Shown here in pieces: positions 22,270 to 34,194 of a DNA stretch of 64,000 nt (the stretch's first letter is position 1; every line of letters starts with the position of its first letter). The stretch is from NCBI GenBank assembly GCA_011317545.1, contig WUJK01000009.1, forward strand, positions 1,736,001 to 1,800,000, in the 5' to 3' direction. This stretch comes from Coniella vitis (taxonomy: Eukaryota > Ascomycota > Sordariomycetes > Diaporthales > Schizoparmaceae). The notes under the pieces were generated by a model. It was given only the letters and a program-made list of their open reading frames with translations, made no database searches and was not told the DNA's origin. A program made the position numbers and the translations under genes.

Positions 22270-24043
22270 ATGTCTACCGTGGCAATACTTCCCCAACATT
22301 CTCAGCATCCTCTTCCTCCTTCCGACCTGGACCTTCATCTTCCCGCCAACTCGCCGCTCTTTGACCCCACCGCTTCCACTCCCACTCCTACTAGTACGGC
22401 CTTTGATTTCCCAGAGGAGCCTTCCCTTGCTCACGACGCTTTGTCCTCCTCGTCCGCTTCTGTCTCGTCGTCGTCTTCCCGCAAACGACGCTCCCGAAAA
22501 AAGTCCCCAAAGACCGCCAAAGTGGCGCAACAGACGGATAAGCCCCGCGCGCCCGACGGGCAGCGCCTCATGGCATCGGGGTTCTTTCCCCTCTCGTACA
22601 AGCAGGCCGCTGTCCAATGGGTATGTTGTTGACTGTCCCTAAATCTGAGTAGTCCACCAATTCTCGCGATATGCGCTGACTTGCTCACCTCGCACCTAGT
22701 GGACGAACCTCTCGCCGCCCGCCTCTGAGCGCGCCGTTCTCAACTTCGTTCCCTACCTCAAGGAAGCCATCTCGCCCACCGCATCATCCGATGCCGTCGC
22801 CAACCGCCTCGATCCTTTTGGCCACCGCATATGGCGCTCCAATATGGTGCGCCTCTCAGGTAAGAACCGCGCTTTGAACGAATACTCGGTCGAACGCGTG
22901 GGGGAGCCAGTCGAAGAGACTCTGGTCATGCTGCATGGATACGGCGCCGGTCTGGGTCTCTTTTACAAGAACTTTGAGCCCATTACGCGCATAGAGGGTT
23001 GGAAGCTGTATGCCCTTGACATGCTCGGTATGGGCAATTCGTCGCGACCCCCATTCCGTATCAAGGCCAAGGATCCAAAGGAGCGCACTGTCGAGGCCGA
23101 AAACTTCTTTGTGGACGCGCTCGAGGAGTGGCGCAAGGTGCGCAACATTGAAAAGTTCACTCTGTTGGGCCACTCCATGGGCGGCTACCTTGCTGTGTGC
23201 TATGCCTTGAAGTATCCCGGCCGTCTCAACAAGCTCATTCTTGCCTCACCCGTTGGTGTGCCCGAGGACATTCACGCTACTCGGGCCGAGCTCCCAGAAC
23301 CTAATTCATCCACGCTTGCCAATGAATTCACCCAATCGCAAGAGGACATTGTCCAACAAGACAGCGACATTGGTACCCAAGAGGTCCGCGTACCTTCTCC
23401 TACGAGTCCTTCCTCGCCCGTCACCAAACAAGCCCCGGCAGCACCTCGCCGCAACATCCCTGGCTGGTTTGCATGGCTATGGGATGCCAATCTGGTCTCA
23501 CCGTTCACCTTTGTCCGCATATCTGGCCCTCTTGGCCCGCGATTCACCTCGGGCTGGACTAGCCGCCGCTTCAACCACTTGCCAGCTGAAGAGGCTGCCG
23601 TTTTGCACATGTACGCTTACAACCTCTTCCGCCAAAAGGGCAGCGGCGAGTTTAGTCTCCCGTACCTGCTTGCTCCTGGTGCCTACGCGCGGAATCCCCT
23701 GGTCAACCGCATCGATCAGGTCGGTCGCCAAGTTGGACCTGACGGCAGAAAGGAGACGGGGTTCCCGGTCGTCTTCATGTACGGCGACTCGGACTGGATG
23801 GATGTCGCCGGCGGGTTCGCCAGCGAGGAAATCATCAAGAAGCGCGCTGAAAAGGCATTGATGGAAGGTAGTGCCGAAGAGCGTCGCGACGAGAATGGCA
23901 GTGCAAAGGTCATTGTTGTACGTAAAGCCGGGCATCACCTGTACCTTGACAACCCGGATGAGTTCAACGAGTATATACGAAAGGAACTGGAAGAGACGAG
24001 GGATTATAACCGAAGAAGAAGAGCACAGGGATTGCCCGTCTAA
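22270..24043 (+). CDS. Alpha/beta hydrolase of the Cld1/Ict1/CGI-58 (ABHD5) type (2 exons, 564 aa)
   Basis: Exons 22270-22620 and 22700-24043, phase 0. The family acts on mitochondrial or ER lipids: yeast Cld1 is a cardiolipin phospholipase, and Ict1/CGI-58 relatives are linked to lysophospholipid acylation. Visible: FGHRIWRSNMVRLSGKNRALNEY before the fold; HGYGAGLGLFYKNF oxyanion region; nucleophile elbow GHSMGG (Ser276); catalytic Asp in GDSDWMD (about 480); and HHLYLD at 529-534. The last carries both the catalytic His and the HxxxxD motif typical of this group. A Pro/Ser-rich insertion separates core strands (about 315-365). ATG 22270 is used here, but an in-frame ATG at 22078 would add 64 residues rich in Arg/Ser/Thr with no acidic residue, resembling a mitochondrial presequence. 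A single intron of 79 bases is followed by a terminal exon encoding a basic tail. Activity on a specific lipid is inference. Confidence 0.88.
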
Positions 24044-25760
24044 GTCATGCCCTCGCGGGTAAGAGGACGAACGAGAAAGCAAGAAGAGGGAAAATGGATG
24101 ATGACATTAGACGATACACATATATACATCACCAATAGGTGGAAAGACGGGTACTAACCCTTGAGGAATTCGCATGAGCTGGGCGTTTTGGGGTCACTTG
24201 AGGGTATCATCTCGATACTATGGATTTTCCTTCTTGCTTGGAGAGCGTGATTTTGGAATCATAAGGGGGGGGGGCGACTTTAGGATAAGAGGAGAGAGGC
24301 TTAAGGGTCGTGGAACCAAGGGACTAGAGTCGAATTTGTCGCATGCGCGACCGAAATAGCAGGATTAATTGGGTTAATCGTCGAGTTAGAACTATAGAAA
24401 TCATCATTAATTCTATATAGCACTTCTCTGATCGAACTCCATGTCTGTACTCAATCATCTGTTGTCACGTCATTTCATAACTATGTATAGTCCAGGCATC
24501 TCTGGCTTGTTTTACCTTTCTTTCCTTCTTGAGTTAACTTGACTACCTAGGAGAGCACTATTGGCTCGGAGTACTGCTGTGAATTCCAGTTCATTCTCTT
24601 GACCAAAATAATGTAAATAGTTGGTTGGTATTATGGATCCTATATAATTTGAGGTCTGCGAAAATTCTGTTCCCAGACTCTTTCTTCTGGCGCATTTGCC
24701 GGACCCCTCTTGGCAAGTTCTTCTTTTTCAAAACCGGCTTATTGCGATGCTTATTTACCGTTAACTATCGTACTTGCTATCTTGCTATTGTTGAAGTTTA
24801 CAAAGATCAAACTCAAGCAGGGGCCGTTCTCCACGGTTTGCTATTCTGCGCTCCATCTCACCCTCTGTTCTAGGTATCTCGGGCAACTCAGTTATAAAAA
24901 CTTAGAGCGCGAAACATTTCAAATCATGTGTTGGATGGGCCGCGGACGGTTTTTTTTGGGGGGGGGGGGCTCACCTGCTATATCGAGAAGGTATTTAGTC
25001 GTGCATGGAGCAACTACTCCGTAAAAGTCTAGAATATTGATTGCATTAAATCAAGTCGAATATGTACGAAAGGGCTGCGGAGAGAGAGAGAGAGAGAGAG
25101 AGAGGGTGGGAGGCAAAATAGTAAGTAGATCTGGCCCGGATAGCTACGATCAAAAGTTGCCCCCTCATTTTGAACCGAGATTCAAAAAATGCTACCAAGT
25201 TTCAATTTCAACTGTAGTTTCGTTTCGCCTTTAGTATCATGAACTCACGAGGGCAGCAATTACTGTACGAAAGGTCACGCTGTTAGGTGTCCAAAAAAAA
25301 AAGAACAATTCGTCTAACTGAACCATAAGCTTCAAACATCACATGCCAGACAAAGAAAATTGTGATTCAGGGCTCCAAACCGAGTGTATGGAAGAACCAT
25401 CCAGATAAAAGAAAGAAGGTATCTCAAAAGTTGTTTCCGCAAAATCCATCCCAATGAGCACTTATTGCGCCATTTGAATCTTAAGTATAACATCTAAGTG
25501 GTGAACATACCGTCATTCCATCCTATCGTATCTGCAAGGATATTTATTATTCATGACCATCCTTTGCTTCTTTCATTCATCCCATCCAGCCTTGAACATA
25601 CATGTCTTTGCATACAATGCGGTACGTTTAAAAAGAAATTGATAAAAGAAGAATATACGAAGCAGAACACCTTTAGAGGAGCATTATAACATTTTCCATA
25701 TTTTCAAAAAGTCCTTTACCTAGTTACTCATCTTGCTTTCTCTATCACTCTCACTTCCCG
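24044..25760. other. Convergent intergenic region
   Basis: This lies between the 3' ends of the hydrolase (+) and the kelch gene (-). It is AT-rich with G and T homopolymers (24271-24280, 24953-24970) and a GA dinucleotide repeat at 25080-25104. No coding frame or structural RNA was recognised. Confidence 0.5.
25080..25104 (+). repeat. (GA)n dinucleotide repeat
   Basis: About 12 uninterrupted GA units lie in the convergent intergenic spacer. Confidence 0.95.
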
Positions 25761-28721
25761 CTAGTCTATATCCTTCTGACTCTCTTGAAAAGCACTTCTC
25801 CGCTCATTCGCCAAAGAAGGCCCTTCGTGCCTCGCCACAAGGGGACTCACCACCGCGCCAATGTAGTCATCCCCCTCCGCCGTACTATTGGTCGGCGGAG
25901 ACACCACAGACTGCTGGCCGTTGCCGTCCTGCAGAGCAGCCGCATTGGCAGCAGCCACTGAGCCCTCTTCGAGGATCGGCGGACTGCCGACGCGCCCGCC
26001 TACCGTCTGCGAGCGCGGCGCAACAGTGACACCGTCCATGGTACTCACAGTCGCCGGGTCCGAGATATTGCGCAGGTGTGCGCGCTCTCGCTCGCTCAGG
26101 ATAGACACCCCCGAGCTCAGGCCGGATCCGCGATGGTTGCTACGGGGAGCTGCCGAAAACGCTGGAAGTTCAGAGGGCGGCCTGCTGCCATTGTTCTCCT
26201 CCTCCTCCTCCTCCTCCTCCTCCTCCTCCTCCGCCGCCGCCGCCGGAAAGACTGCAGAGTCCGGCAAGGCTGTCGAGTGTTTGGATCGCGGGGATGTTGC
26301 TTTGGGCCCCGCGACGGATGATGTTGCTTGGGATGCAGACGAGGGAGGTGCTGGCGGAGAGGCCGCGTTGCGTGGAAATGAGGTGCTGCTCACAAGGCTT
26401 CCTTGGTCTGTGTCTTGAGCATAGCTCGTGTAGGCAAGAGATGGACTCCAGGCGGCAGGGCTGGCACGTGCAAAGCCGCGTCTGTTTCTCCCCGTACTCG
26501 TAGTGTCCGAAAGCTCTGCTGCAAGTGAATCGGCTGTGGGCGAGAGTGGAGTTAGCGATCAGAACATGTCAAGAAGTTGGGCGGGATTCTATATATATAT
26601 ATATATATGTTTCATCTCAGGGTAAACTTGCCTGATAACTCGACAACGAGACCCTCTCCGCTCAGCTCTGACATAGGGAACGGCCCGGGAGATCGTGGGA
26701 CGACTTGCGACTGGCCAAGAGGCGGTGTCCCAAAAGGATACTCGTGGCCGTAGTACCCCGGACCGTCTGGAGGTGGACTTGTCCGGTTTGACTGAAGCTC
26801 TTCGGTTGTCGTGATGATATCTGATTTGGGCACTCCATGCTCTTGTCTGCTCATCCACGTCATGATAGTACGCTTCTTGTCGTCTGCGGGCGCGCCATCC
26901 CCCTCTCCAAGCTTGTTCTTCTTCCACTTCCTCCATACGTAAATACCAACACCGATCAACGAGATGAATACCAGACCCAAGACCACGCCCAAGACGGGGC
27001 CTAGATATTTGGGAACTCCGCCACCGCTGTGCTCAGTAGTTGAGGTGACTGTTGGAATGGAAGAAGACGTCGACGTCGCCAATTGGTACGGATAGAACGT
27101 CGTGATCTTCGACGTCGCATATGCAACTTGGAAAACGTCGGCTAGTGCAGACGTGTCCCAGCTCTTTGGTGCAGTAGAAGTTGCGCCACCAGATCCATCG
27201 CCGCCAATCGCCTCGTAGACGGCACTAGGAACCGAATAGTCATACCACACAGTTGGATCATAGCGGTCGAGCCACTCGGCAGAGCTGACATTGAAGATCT
27301 GGATGAAATCTGGAACGCAGGATATGTCCGCGACGGTCCCTGCCAACGCTCCCTGCCCGCCAATAACCATCATTTGGTCTGGGTAGGGCATGACACATTT
27401 ATGTCCTGCACGTTCGTATCCAGTCCGGTTGGCGCTAGCTTGCTTCCAGGTGAAGCTGGGCAGAGAAAGGATCCAGACCGCATCACTGAAATAAGCGGCA
27501 TCTGTTTGATGAATGCCGTCGAAACCACCGTACCAGTAAATGTTGAAGCTCGAATAGTCTGGCGCCGGTTGCATTACGGCACATCCTTGCATCAAAGCAC
27601 CGGGTCCGCCTGTAGTACTCTGTATGTACCACTTTTGATTGGCGATGTCGTAGATGCTAATGTTGGTCATGAATGTAGGACTTTGTTCCTCCTGTGCACC
27701 AAGTCAGTATCGGTCTGCTCCACCGGTTTTGGCAGTATTGACTTACGCTTGCTGTCTCATTGTCAGAGACCGTAGACAACGTGACGATGGATGAGTAGAC
27801 AACGCCTCCCAGGGCAACGAGGATCCCCTGCTTGCCGACCGGCACCCAAACAAGCTCTGGGCTTGCCCGGCCTTGTATATAGTCAGGCAGAGTGTTGTTG
27901 GTCCATTTCTCCTGGTTCTGTGTCGACAAGTCAAGCGAAATCAGAGTATTTGACGGCTCGGAGGCGGACGTAGAGTCCTCCTCGACTGGATATATTATAG
28001 GACCCCAGTCTGGTGCGCGAAGGCCCGAGAACAAGAATGCGAGGTTCTCTGAAGGCACGTTGGCCGCAGCTCCATAGGCAATGTAATTGGTCAGGTTGCC
28101 AGACAAATCTGGAGTCAACCAACCTGGAGCAAAGACCTGGTCATCCCCATACCCATACTGTTGATACTCCAGGACAGTGTCGCCAGCGGGCTCACTGTTG
28201 GCAGTGTTTGAGATGTAGGACCCGCCGTACAGAAAGTATTCATCGTTGTTAGCCAACGTCGCGCCAGCGTGGTAGAGATAGCCAGTCGACTGCTTGGTCT
28301 GCGATCCAAAAAGGGCAGTAATGTTTTGAGAGACATTGAATGGCTTGCTGAAGTTGAGCATGTACGAAATACCGGGAGTGTCGGCTGCCCTAGTTATCAG
28401 CATGTTTACTTGGGCAAAGGGAATATACAATGTCAACATACTATCTTGAATCACATCACCATAAGACCCATCAGCTAAACCAGGTCTCCAGTTGATATAA
28501 CCGCCGTCCATGTATACGGTGTCTCTTATCACAGCCGCTGTTGCTTGATTAGATCATAGAACAGTTCTCGATTTTGCATCAACGGTGGACTTACCTCGCA
28601 AGCCACTCCACGAACAAATTGTTGTGTTTACTTCATTTTCAACCCATCCACCAAGCTGGGCCAGCGCAACCGGCGCCAGGCCCGCGAGGGCACACAGCCC
28701 CAAAGATCGCGAGGCACTCAT
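25761..28721 (-). CDS. Secreted kelch-type cell-surface protein with one C-terminal-side TM segment (5 exons, 897 aa)
   Basis: Exons 28721-28595, 28537-28442, 28384-27747, 27691-26632 and 26533-25761. Joins are phase 1, 1, 0 and 1. Residues 1-21 form a signal peptide ending ALAQ. The ectodomain (about 22-515) holds kelch-like blades with FLYGGSYI, IYWYGGFDG and MMVIGGQGAL, plus many N-glycosylation sites. A TM segment lies at about 517-541 (PVLGVVLGLVFISLIGVGIY), followed by basic WRKWKKNK. The cytosolic tail is long, Ser/Pro-rich, and contains a poly-Glu run (about residue 738). This layout is known in fungal cell-wall-anchored kelch proteins; function is unknown. The last intron uses a GC donor (TCAG/GCAAGT). 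Intron 2 is only 57 bases and in frame; I splice it because the join gives VIQDTDTPGISYMLNFSKPF, a family-like strand, and its donor is GTATGT. Without it the protein gains 19 hydrophobic residues. Confidence 0.82.
26196..26246 (+). repeat. (TCC)n-(GCC)n trinucleotide repeat coding for poly-Glu/poly-Ala
   Basis: On the minus coding strand this compound repeat encodes an Ala run followed by about 12 Glu in the cytoplasmic tail of the kelch protein. Length variation here would stay in frame. Confidence 0.95.
26589..26609 (+). repeat. (AT)n repeat inside the GC-AG intron of the kelch gene
   Basis: Ten AT units lie within the last intron of the kelch protein gene, between its GC donor and the branch-like GCTAAC. 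Confidence 0.95.
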
Positions 28722-31700
28722 GGTACGAAATTGTCAAATGATTTTGCACGGGAGCAAGACTGAAGGAAGCTAAACTATTGTGATAAGGATCTATATCACT
28801 GCATTGTGCGATGGGACGACCCAACGCTGCTTCTGAACACGGGTCAGTCAAGGGCACAAACTATGAGAACAGGCGTAGCGTTGCGCGACTGGAGACTGAT
28901 GCCGTAGTAAAGAGCTTTGACAGAACAGGCAAAAGCGCCAATTCGCCGGTGAGCTTTACATCCAGAAGCCACTGCTGGGGGAGGGCACCGAAAATGCACG
29001 AGACTTTGAAAGACACGATACAGAACAGCAAATCGCACAGCGAGAGAGGAAAAGGCAAAAAGCATCAACTTACAGGTATAGCCTTGAGGGACCGATCACG
29101 AGTCCCCTGCCCCGCATATGTCGATGTTGCAAGGGAAATCAGGTCTTGCAGCGGCCACGAGGCGTACAGCCTTATGAGGGTGCGAGTGGAAATACACTTC
29201 TGCACGCCACCCACAAAGCTGCAACTCGCTCTCAATAGGCTCCGAAGGTCTGTATCGCGCGATCCACGTTCTTGCTGCCGGCTGTGAGTAAAGGCACGCT
29301 CGATGCCCATGGCAGGTATGTCGCCTTGTCCGACAGCACACACAGAGACCACTCTGGAACTTATCTCACAAGGTGGCGGAATGGCCCAAAGCACTCCCCC
29401 ATCATCCAGTATCTGGCGCTAGTGAAAAGTGGCGAAGTGAGCACCTGTTGGTTGCAACAACTCTTTGCATCCTGCATGTTGGTGTAAAAGACTTGTCTTG
29501 ATCTGATCCAATTGGGAACCGACTCGTATCGGGCGTGCATCCCCCAGTCTCCACAAAAGGTGAGGTTGTGCTTTCAGTTCATCCAATGTGGGTGAGCGGA
29601 TCCTAACTTGAGCAAGGGGTCGAAAGCACCACGCATACTATATATGCTACTATGGTATGTACATACTTGTTAGTACATTGTAGTACGTAGTACGTGCACG
29701 AACACAAAGCCACTCCAACGGACTTTTGTGCTGTACGGAGCAAGGTTCGGGTATACTCTGTACTATGTAGCCTCGAATGGTCATACTGCTGAGGAGAAGA
29801 TTCTTCCATTCCATCGAAGGATCGCCGGCACCCTGAGCGAGGCTGGCGAGTTCACGATGCTCTTTTGGCCATCCAGAAGCAGTACGCATGAGTCGATTGT
29901 AAGTCAATGAGTATCTTTGCAAAGGCTCGCGGTGAGACATGGGAAGCCAAGGCTGCCATCTGGGTGAAGATGCAAATTATTTCCGTAGCCGTTCCTTGGA
30001 CTGATTGTGCTTGCTCGTGGACACGCTCCATCCAATCGAGCGTCTTCCATGCACGCGAGCTGGCTGCATGCCACCACGGGAATGCAACGCAGGCAGCAAG
30101 TAACCCAGGTCCACGACGCCACTTCGTTTGTCGTCGAGACTCAGTGTGGCCTGGAGTATCCAGCATTGCACTCGGCTGCTCGGGCCTTGTGTGCCTGGTT
30201 ACCATCATGTACAGAGTATCCTCAACACAATGCCATACCGGTGCATTGCGCCATGGCTACATCGTAGCTGCAGTAGCGTCTCGAGCAAGAAGTCGAGTTT
30301 GAATGGAACGATCGCCGCATGCGAGGCCCCACCTCGACTCACCTGCTTTGGCTGTCTACCTGCCTTGCGGGGCATCGAGGCGAGCACAAGTCTGCTTTAA
30401 GACAAGTAGACCGTGCTTTTGCGCATTCTATACGCTCGTTCACCTCGGCCTGTATTTGGACTGTACTTGTAGGCAAATGGAAGCAACCAATGCTTTGCCG
30501 CAGCACAAATTGCCGCGTACTCAACTGAAAGCATCCGGTAAGTATTCCATTGTTAGGTGGCTACATAGTAGTGTCTGCTTGGTGGTGCAGCGGGTCCATG
30601 GTGTGCGTTGGTGCCAATTTGCTTTGCAAGTTCAGAGTGCGCAAGTGTGGATAACCACCCGTAGCCCCAGGGTGGGCGTTGTTGAGCTGTTTCCCCCCTC
30701 GCAACAGCAACAAGGCAGATCATGGTCTGGTCTCGGCAACGCTCTTTCATAGAGGTTTGGTCGTGTGTATGCTGAGACAGCGGTATGGCCGGTGTTGCGA
30801 GAGCGAGGGAGCTCGCATTGCTGACAGGGCTGGTGCCACTTGGTCACGGCATGAATGAGGGCAGTGAGTGATAAGCCTCAGAGGCTGACTGTGCCACCGA
30901 GCTGAAGAGCAGCCAACACATGGTGGGTGAAATCTGTACTATGCACGAGACATATGAAGTGCTGCAAATAGTGAATAAGCTTGTGTTGGCGACTGCATGT
31001 GGGGAGCTGCCCCATTAGGGATTTCCTTCATCGATCCTGGTTGCCCTGGTTTGCTGACAGTGCCAGCAGCGGTGAAAGAGAGCTCAACATTGTTCTGCTG
31101 GTGGGAAAAGGGAGACAAGACAAGCATCAGCAGCGACGTCGGACAAAGGGACTAGGTGCTAGATTAGGAAAGACTTATAGCAAGGATAGCCCAGGTTGAG
31201 GCCTACTATAGTGGGTCTTACCCCGCTAAGCCAGGCTGGAAAGGGCAGGACCGCCGGCCTGGGCCGTCAAGGCCCCATCAAGACACCCGGCCGGATTGGC
31301 GGCTGCGGGACAGGACGGGAGGTTGTGCTGGGGATCTGCATCCGTACATAGTAGGATTTCAGAACCCCATCACCAAGTCAGCCAAAGCGGGGAGACCAAA
31401 GCCAACTCTATGTATTAAGCCACTGGCAGCGCAGAGAGGAAGTGTCGCTCCGCCAGAGCATGCATAGCGACTGTGATTTGCCATTTCAGCATGTGTCGCT
31501 AGCCAGCTGCTACTATGTGTGTACACATGGAAAATACCACCTCGGTCATTCGTCTCCATGATCAGATTTTAGCCCTGGCTCCAATGTTTTTTTTTTTTTT
31601 TTCATGCCTCTTTGGGTTCTGTTCAACAAGCAGTACAGGCTGTGCACATACTATGTAGTACCACTGCGGCAGCATTTTTGTACGACTCGATTTGAGCCCT

Positions 31701-32530
31701 ATGCAAGTCTCAGTGAGCAAATCGAGAGAGCCCACCACGCCCAAGAATTGCTTTTGCTGCCAGCCCAGGGAAGCTCCCGATCGGTCTGCACGTTGTTTTC
31801 GCCCGCCATAGCACCCGGTCTTTTCCACAGCAGCGCCATGCGAGGCAGCGAATCGGCATTGCAAGGTCGGCACCCCGCGGCCTTAAAGCCGTCACTCTAC
31901 CTGCTCTGCTTACGTGTTCCCTGCCCGCCGCCCTGCACATCGTACACCGTGGTATGACACCGTAAGCACTAAGATCCGACTATTGCTGCCCAGACTGGCG
32001 GCCTTGTTGCACCGCAGACACGTACCGAGTAAGAGGGCCGATAATGTATTTCATGATAGTGATGTGCCTTGGGTAACACCAGGTTTCGTCATGTCAAATG
32101 CGAAACTACTTGCAGCAATCGCCAATACGGCGCTCGGCTCGCAGTCTTGGGGTACTTTTATCGCACCTCAGTCCGTACACGGTGCCCTCGTCGTCATTGG
32201 TGATGTTGCAGGATCCCTCAAAGACGGCCTTGCCGTGGGAATGACATGACATACCATGGTGTTAGCGGTGGGTTAGCTGTGGCAACGTTCGGCACAGAAA
32301 TGTAAGCCAGCCGGGCAAGGTGAGTGGTTGGAGGGGCCCCAAGACATGAAGAAAGGAGAGGCGTCAGGCACGCGCAGAACCATTGCCGATTGCAAATTAT
32401 GCCAGCCATGTTCATCTCACGTTCTCGCGGGTCGTGAGGCGATGTGGTGTAGTGCAGTGCTACGGTACCATTCCAAGTACCTTTGTATTCCTTCAGGGCC
32501 TCGCGGGCACTAGCCACTACTAATGTAGTC

Positions 32531-32560
32531 CTAACCCTAGCCTTAGCCCTGATCCTAGCT
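32531..32560 (+). repeat. Degenerate telomere-like repeat (CTAACCCTAGCC type)
   Basis: The bases CTAACCCTAGCCTTAGCC followed by CTGATCCTAG resemble diverged units of the fungal telomere sequence CCCTAA. Only one unit is exact, so origin as an interstitial telomere is uncertain. Confidence 0.35.
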
Positions 32561-33675
32561 CATCAAGTCCACCAGTCACAATTGGTTCAGCCTCTGACCT
32601 CACCTGCCTCCCATCAACAATTACTATGTACCCGCGCCTGCCCTCTTACCTTACCCTCAACGGCACCGGCCATTTGCGAGCATCCCGGGGAACATCCCTG
32701 GGAGTGCCCTTTCCTCTTCTTTTTCTCCAGGCCGCTGCCATCTGTTGGAAGGAAGGAGTGGCATCGTGGGCCCGTGCGGATAATGGTGGATGTACCATGT
32801 ACTATACTAACTTTGGGTTGCATGGGACCAATTGAGCTTGACCCCAGAACACCATGAACATGATCATGATCAGGAACAAGCAGGACTGACACCTCCGCAA
32901 CGCTCGTCTTGCCTCCCCCGCCATCTGTCGCCCCTCTCGGTCACCAGCACCTGGTAGCATTCACTGCTGCCGCGACGGGCTCGACCGAAGTGCCCTCGCA
33001 TCGCTGCTACTCTCGACGGTCAGTAGCCTACAATGGGACTCAGACAGGACAAGCGATGGCCGCCGCGCAGCTGTTGGCTGCCCAATCAGGCGGCCGCCCA
33101 TCCGGTGTAGGGGACTGGAGCATGTGCGAAGGAGGTACTTGCAGGTGTGCATCTGGCAGCCCATGTACTATATACGGTGATTGCTGCGCATTCATAGCAG
33201 TACTGTCCAAGTCAGCGAGAGAACCCTTCGCCCTCTTCGTTGGCCCATCCTTCGTGGCGCTGGCCCAACTCCACTCCAAGGATGCATGTACTCGAGTACT
33301 TGTTACTGAGTGGCCGCGTCGTGCTGTGTTGTGGTAACAGAGCAATCCCTTGCACCCACCACCTGGGCTCTGCCTTGCCCGGCCCTGAGCATGCAACGTG
33401 CCTGCAGGGACGAGATGCCATCTACGGGAGGTGACCAACAACACCCAGGAAACGAGGTGCGCTCATTGCTGCATTTGATGCTGGTGGCACACTTCCGCAA
33501 AGGGCTCCCAATACCACAAACCACCAGGGCTGCGATCGTCTTGCCACTCGGGCAGGCCTTGAAGGGTGGTTCTGGAGCTCGCAACGGTTCTGTCAAACAG
33601 GCTTGACTCGCCAGGAACTGTCGCGCCGTGTGAGCGGTCCTGGTGTTCCTGGAGAAAAGCCTTGAAGGTCTGCTC

Positions 33676-33700
33676 TGCCCTGCCCTGCCCTGCCCTGCCC
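33676..33700 (+). repeat. (TGCCC)5 pentanucleotide tandem repeat
   Basis: Five perfect TGCCC units lie in the gene-empty interval. No function is evident. Confidence 0.95.
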
Positions 33701-34194
33701 TGCTACATGTGTTTCCGAAATGGCAATACTTTCCGTCCACCTCTTCACGCCGCTGTTTGTCTTGTGTCATACGGCATACACTCAACTCAACTTTCCACTT
33801 GCAGGCCGATCTGGGCTAATTTCAACTCCAGACTCGACTTCTTAAAACCGCTGTTATTGGCTCATTATCGGCCTCGTGCAAGGAAGCTGGCAGTTGTTGG
33901 TCTTAGTCGAAAAATGAGCTGTCCGGCTCAGCCTCGAGCATCACACCCCGGCCAGTCCACATACGCGACCCGCAGGTACTATGTACTTCTTCAACCCCCC
34001 CCAGAAACCAACGACCTGCTCTTATTAGCGGAGCCCCAGCTCTTTGCATCTTGACGACAAAGAGTCTCTTTTCTTTTTTTTTCTTTTTCTTCCTGGACCG
34101 TCTTCTCCCTCGTTTTGCAGGACCTCCGGACACTCGTTTTGCGCCTTGTCGAGGACGAAACTGGGCAGTCGCAAGGCTCACAGAACGGACAAAG

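Larger units (their letters stand above)
28722..34194. other. 5.5 kb gene-empty divergent interval with recurrent TACTATGTA motifs
   Basis: The kelch gene (-) and the GPI glycoprotein gene (+) are both transcribed outward from this region. GC content looks ordinary, yet every open frame is short, overlapped by others and domain-free. It carries six exact TACTATGTA/TACATAGTA nonamers (29761, 30562, 31345, 31649, 32622, 33977) and many near matches, often next to GTAC words. There is also a telomere-like string (32531-32560) and a TGCCC pentanucleotide repeat. A CT-rich block at about 34070-34110 probably marks the glycoprotein transcription start. It could be a long regulatory region for surface-protein genes, an unrecognised non-coding RNA locus, or a decayed element. 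Confidence 0.5.

Noticed and set aside
28384..28410. A 25-base intron (GTAAAC to GGGCAG) in the kelch gene
   Set aside because: Too short for splicing; the 57-base intron sharing the same acceptor, with a GTATGT donor, is preferred.
30007..30752. Several overlapping frames of 80-150 codons on both strands in the 28.7-34.2 kb gap
   Set aside because: They overlap each other in all frames, show no domain or conserved-looking motif, and no splice arrangement gives a convincing protein.
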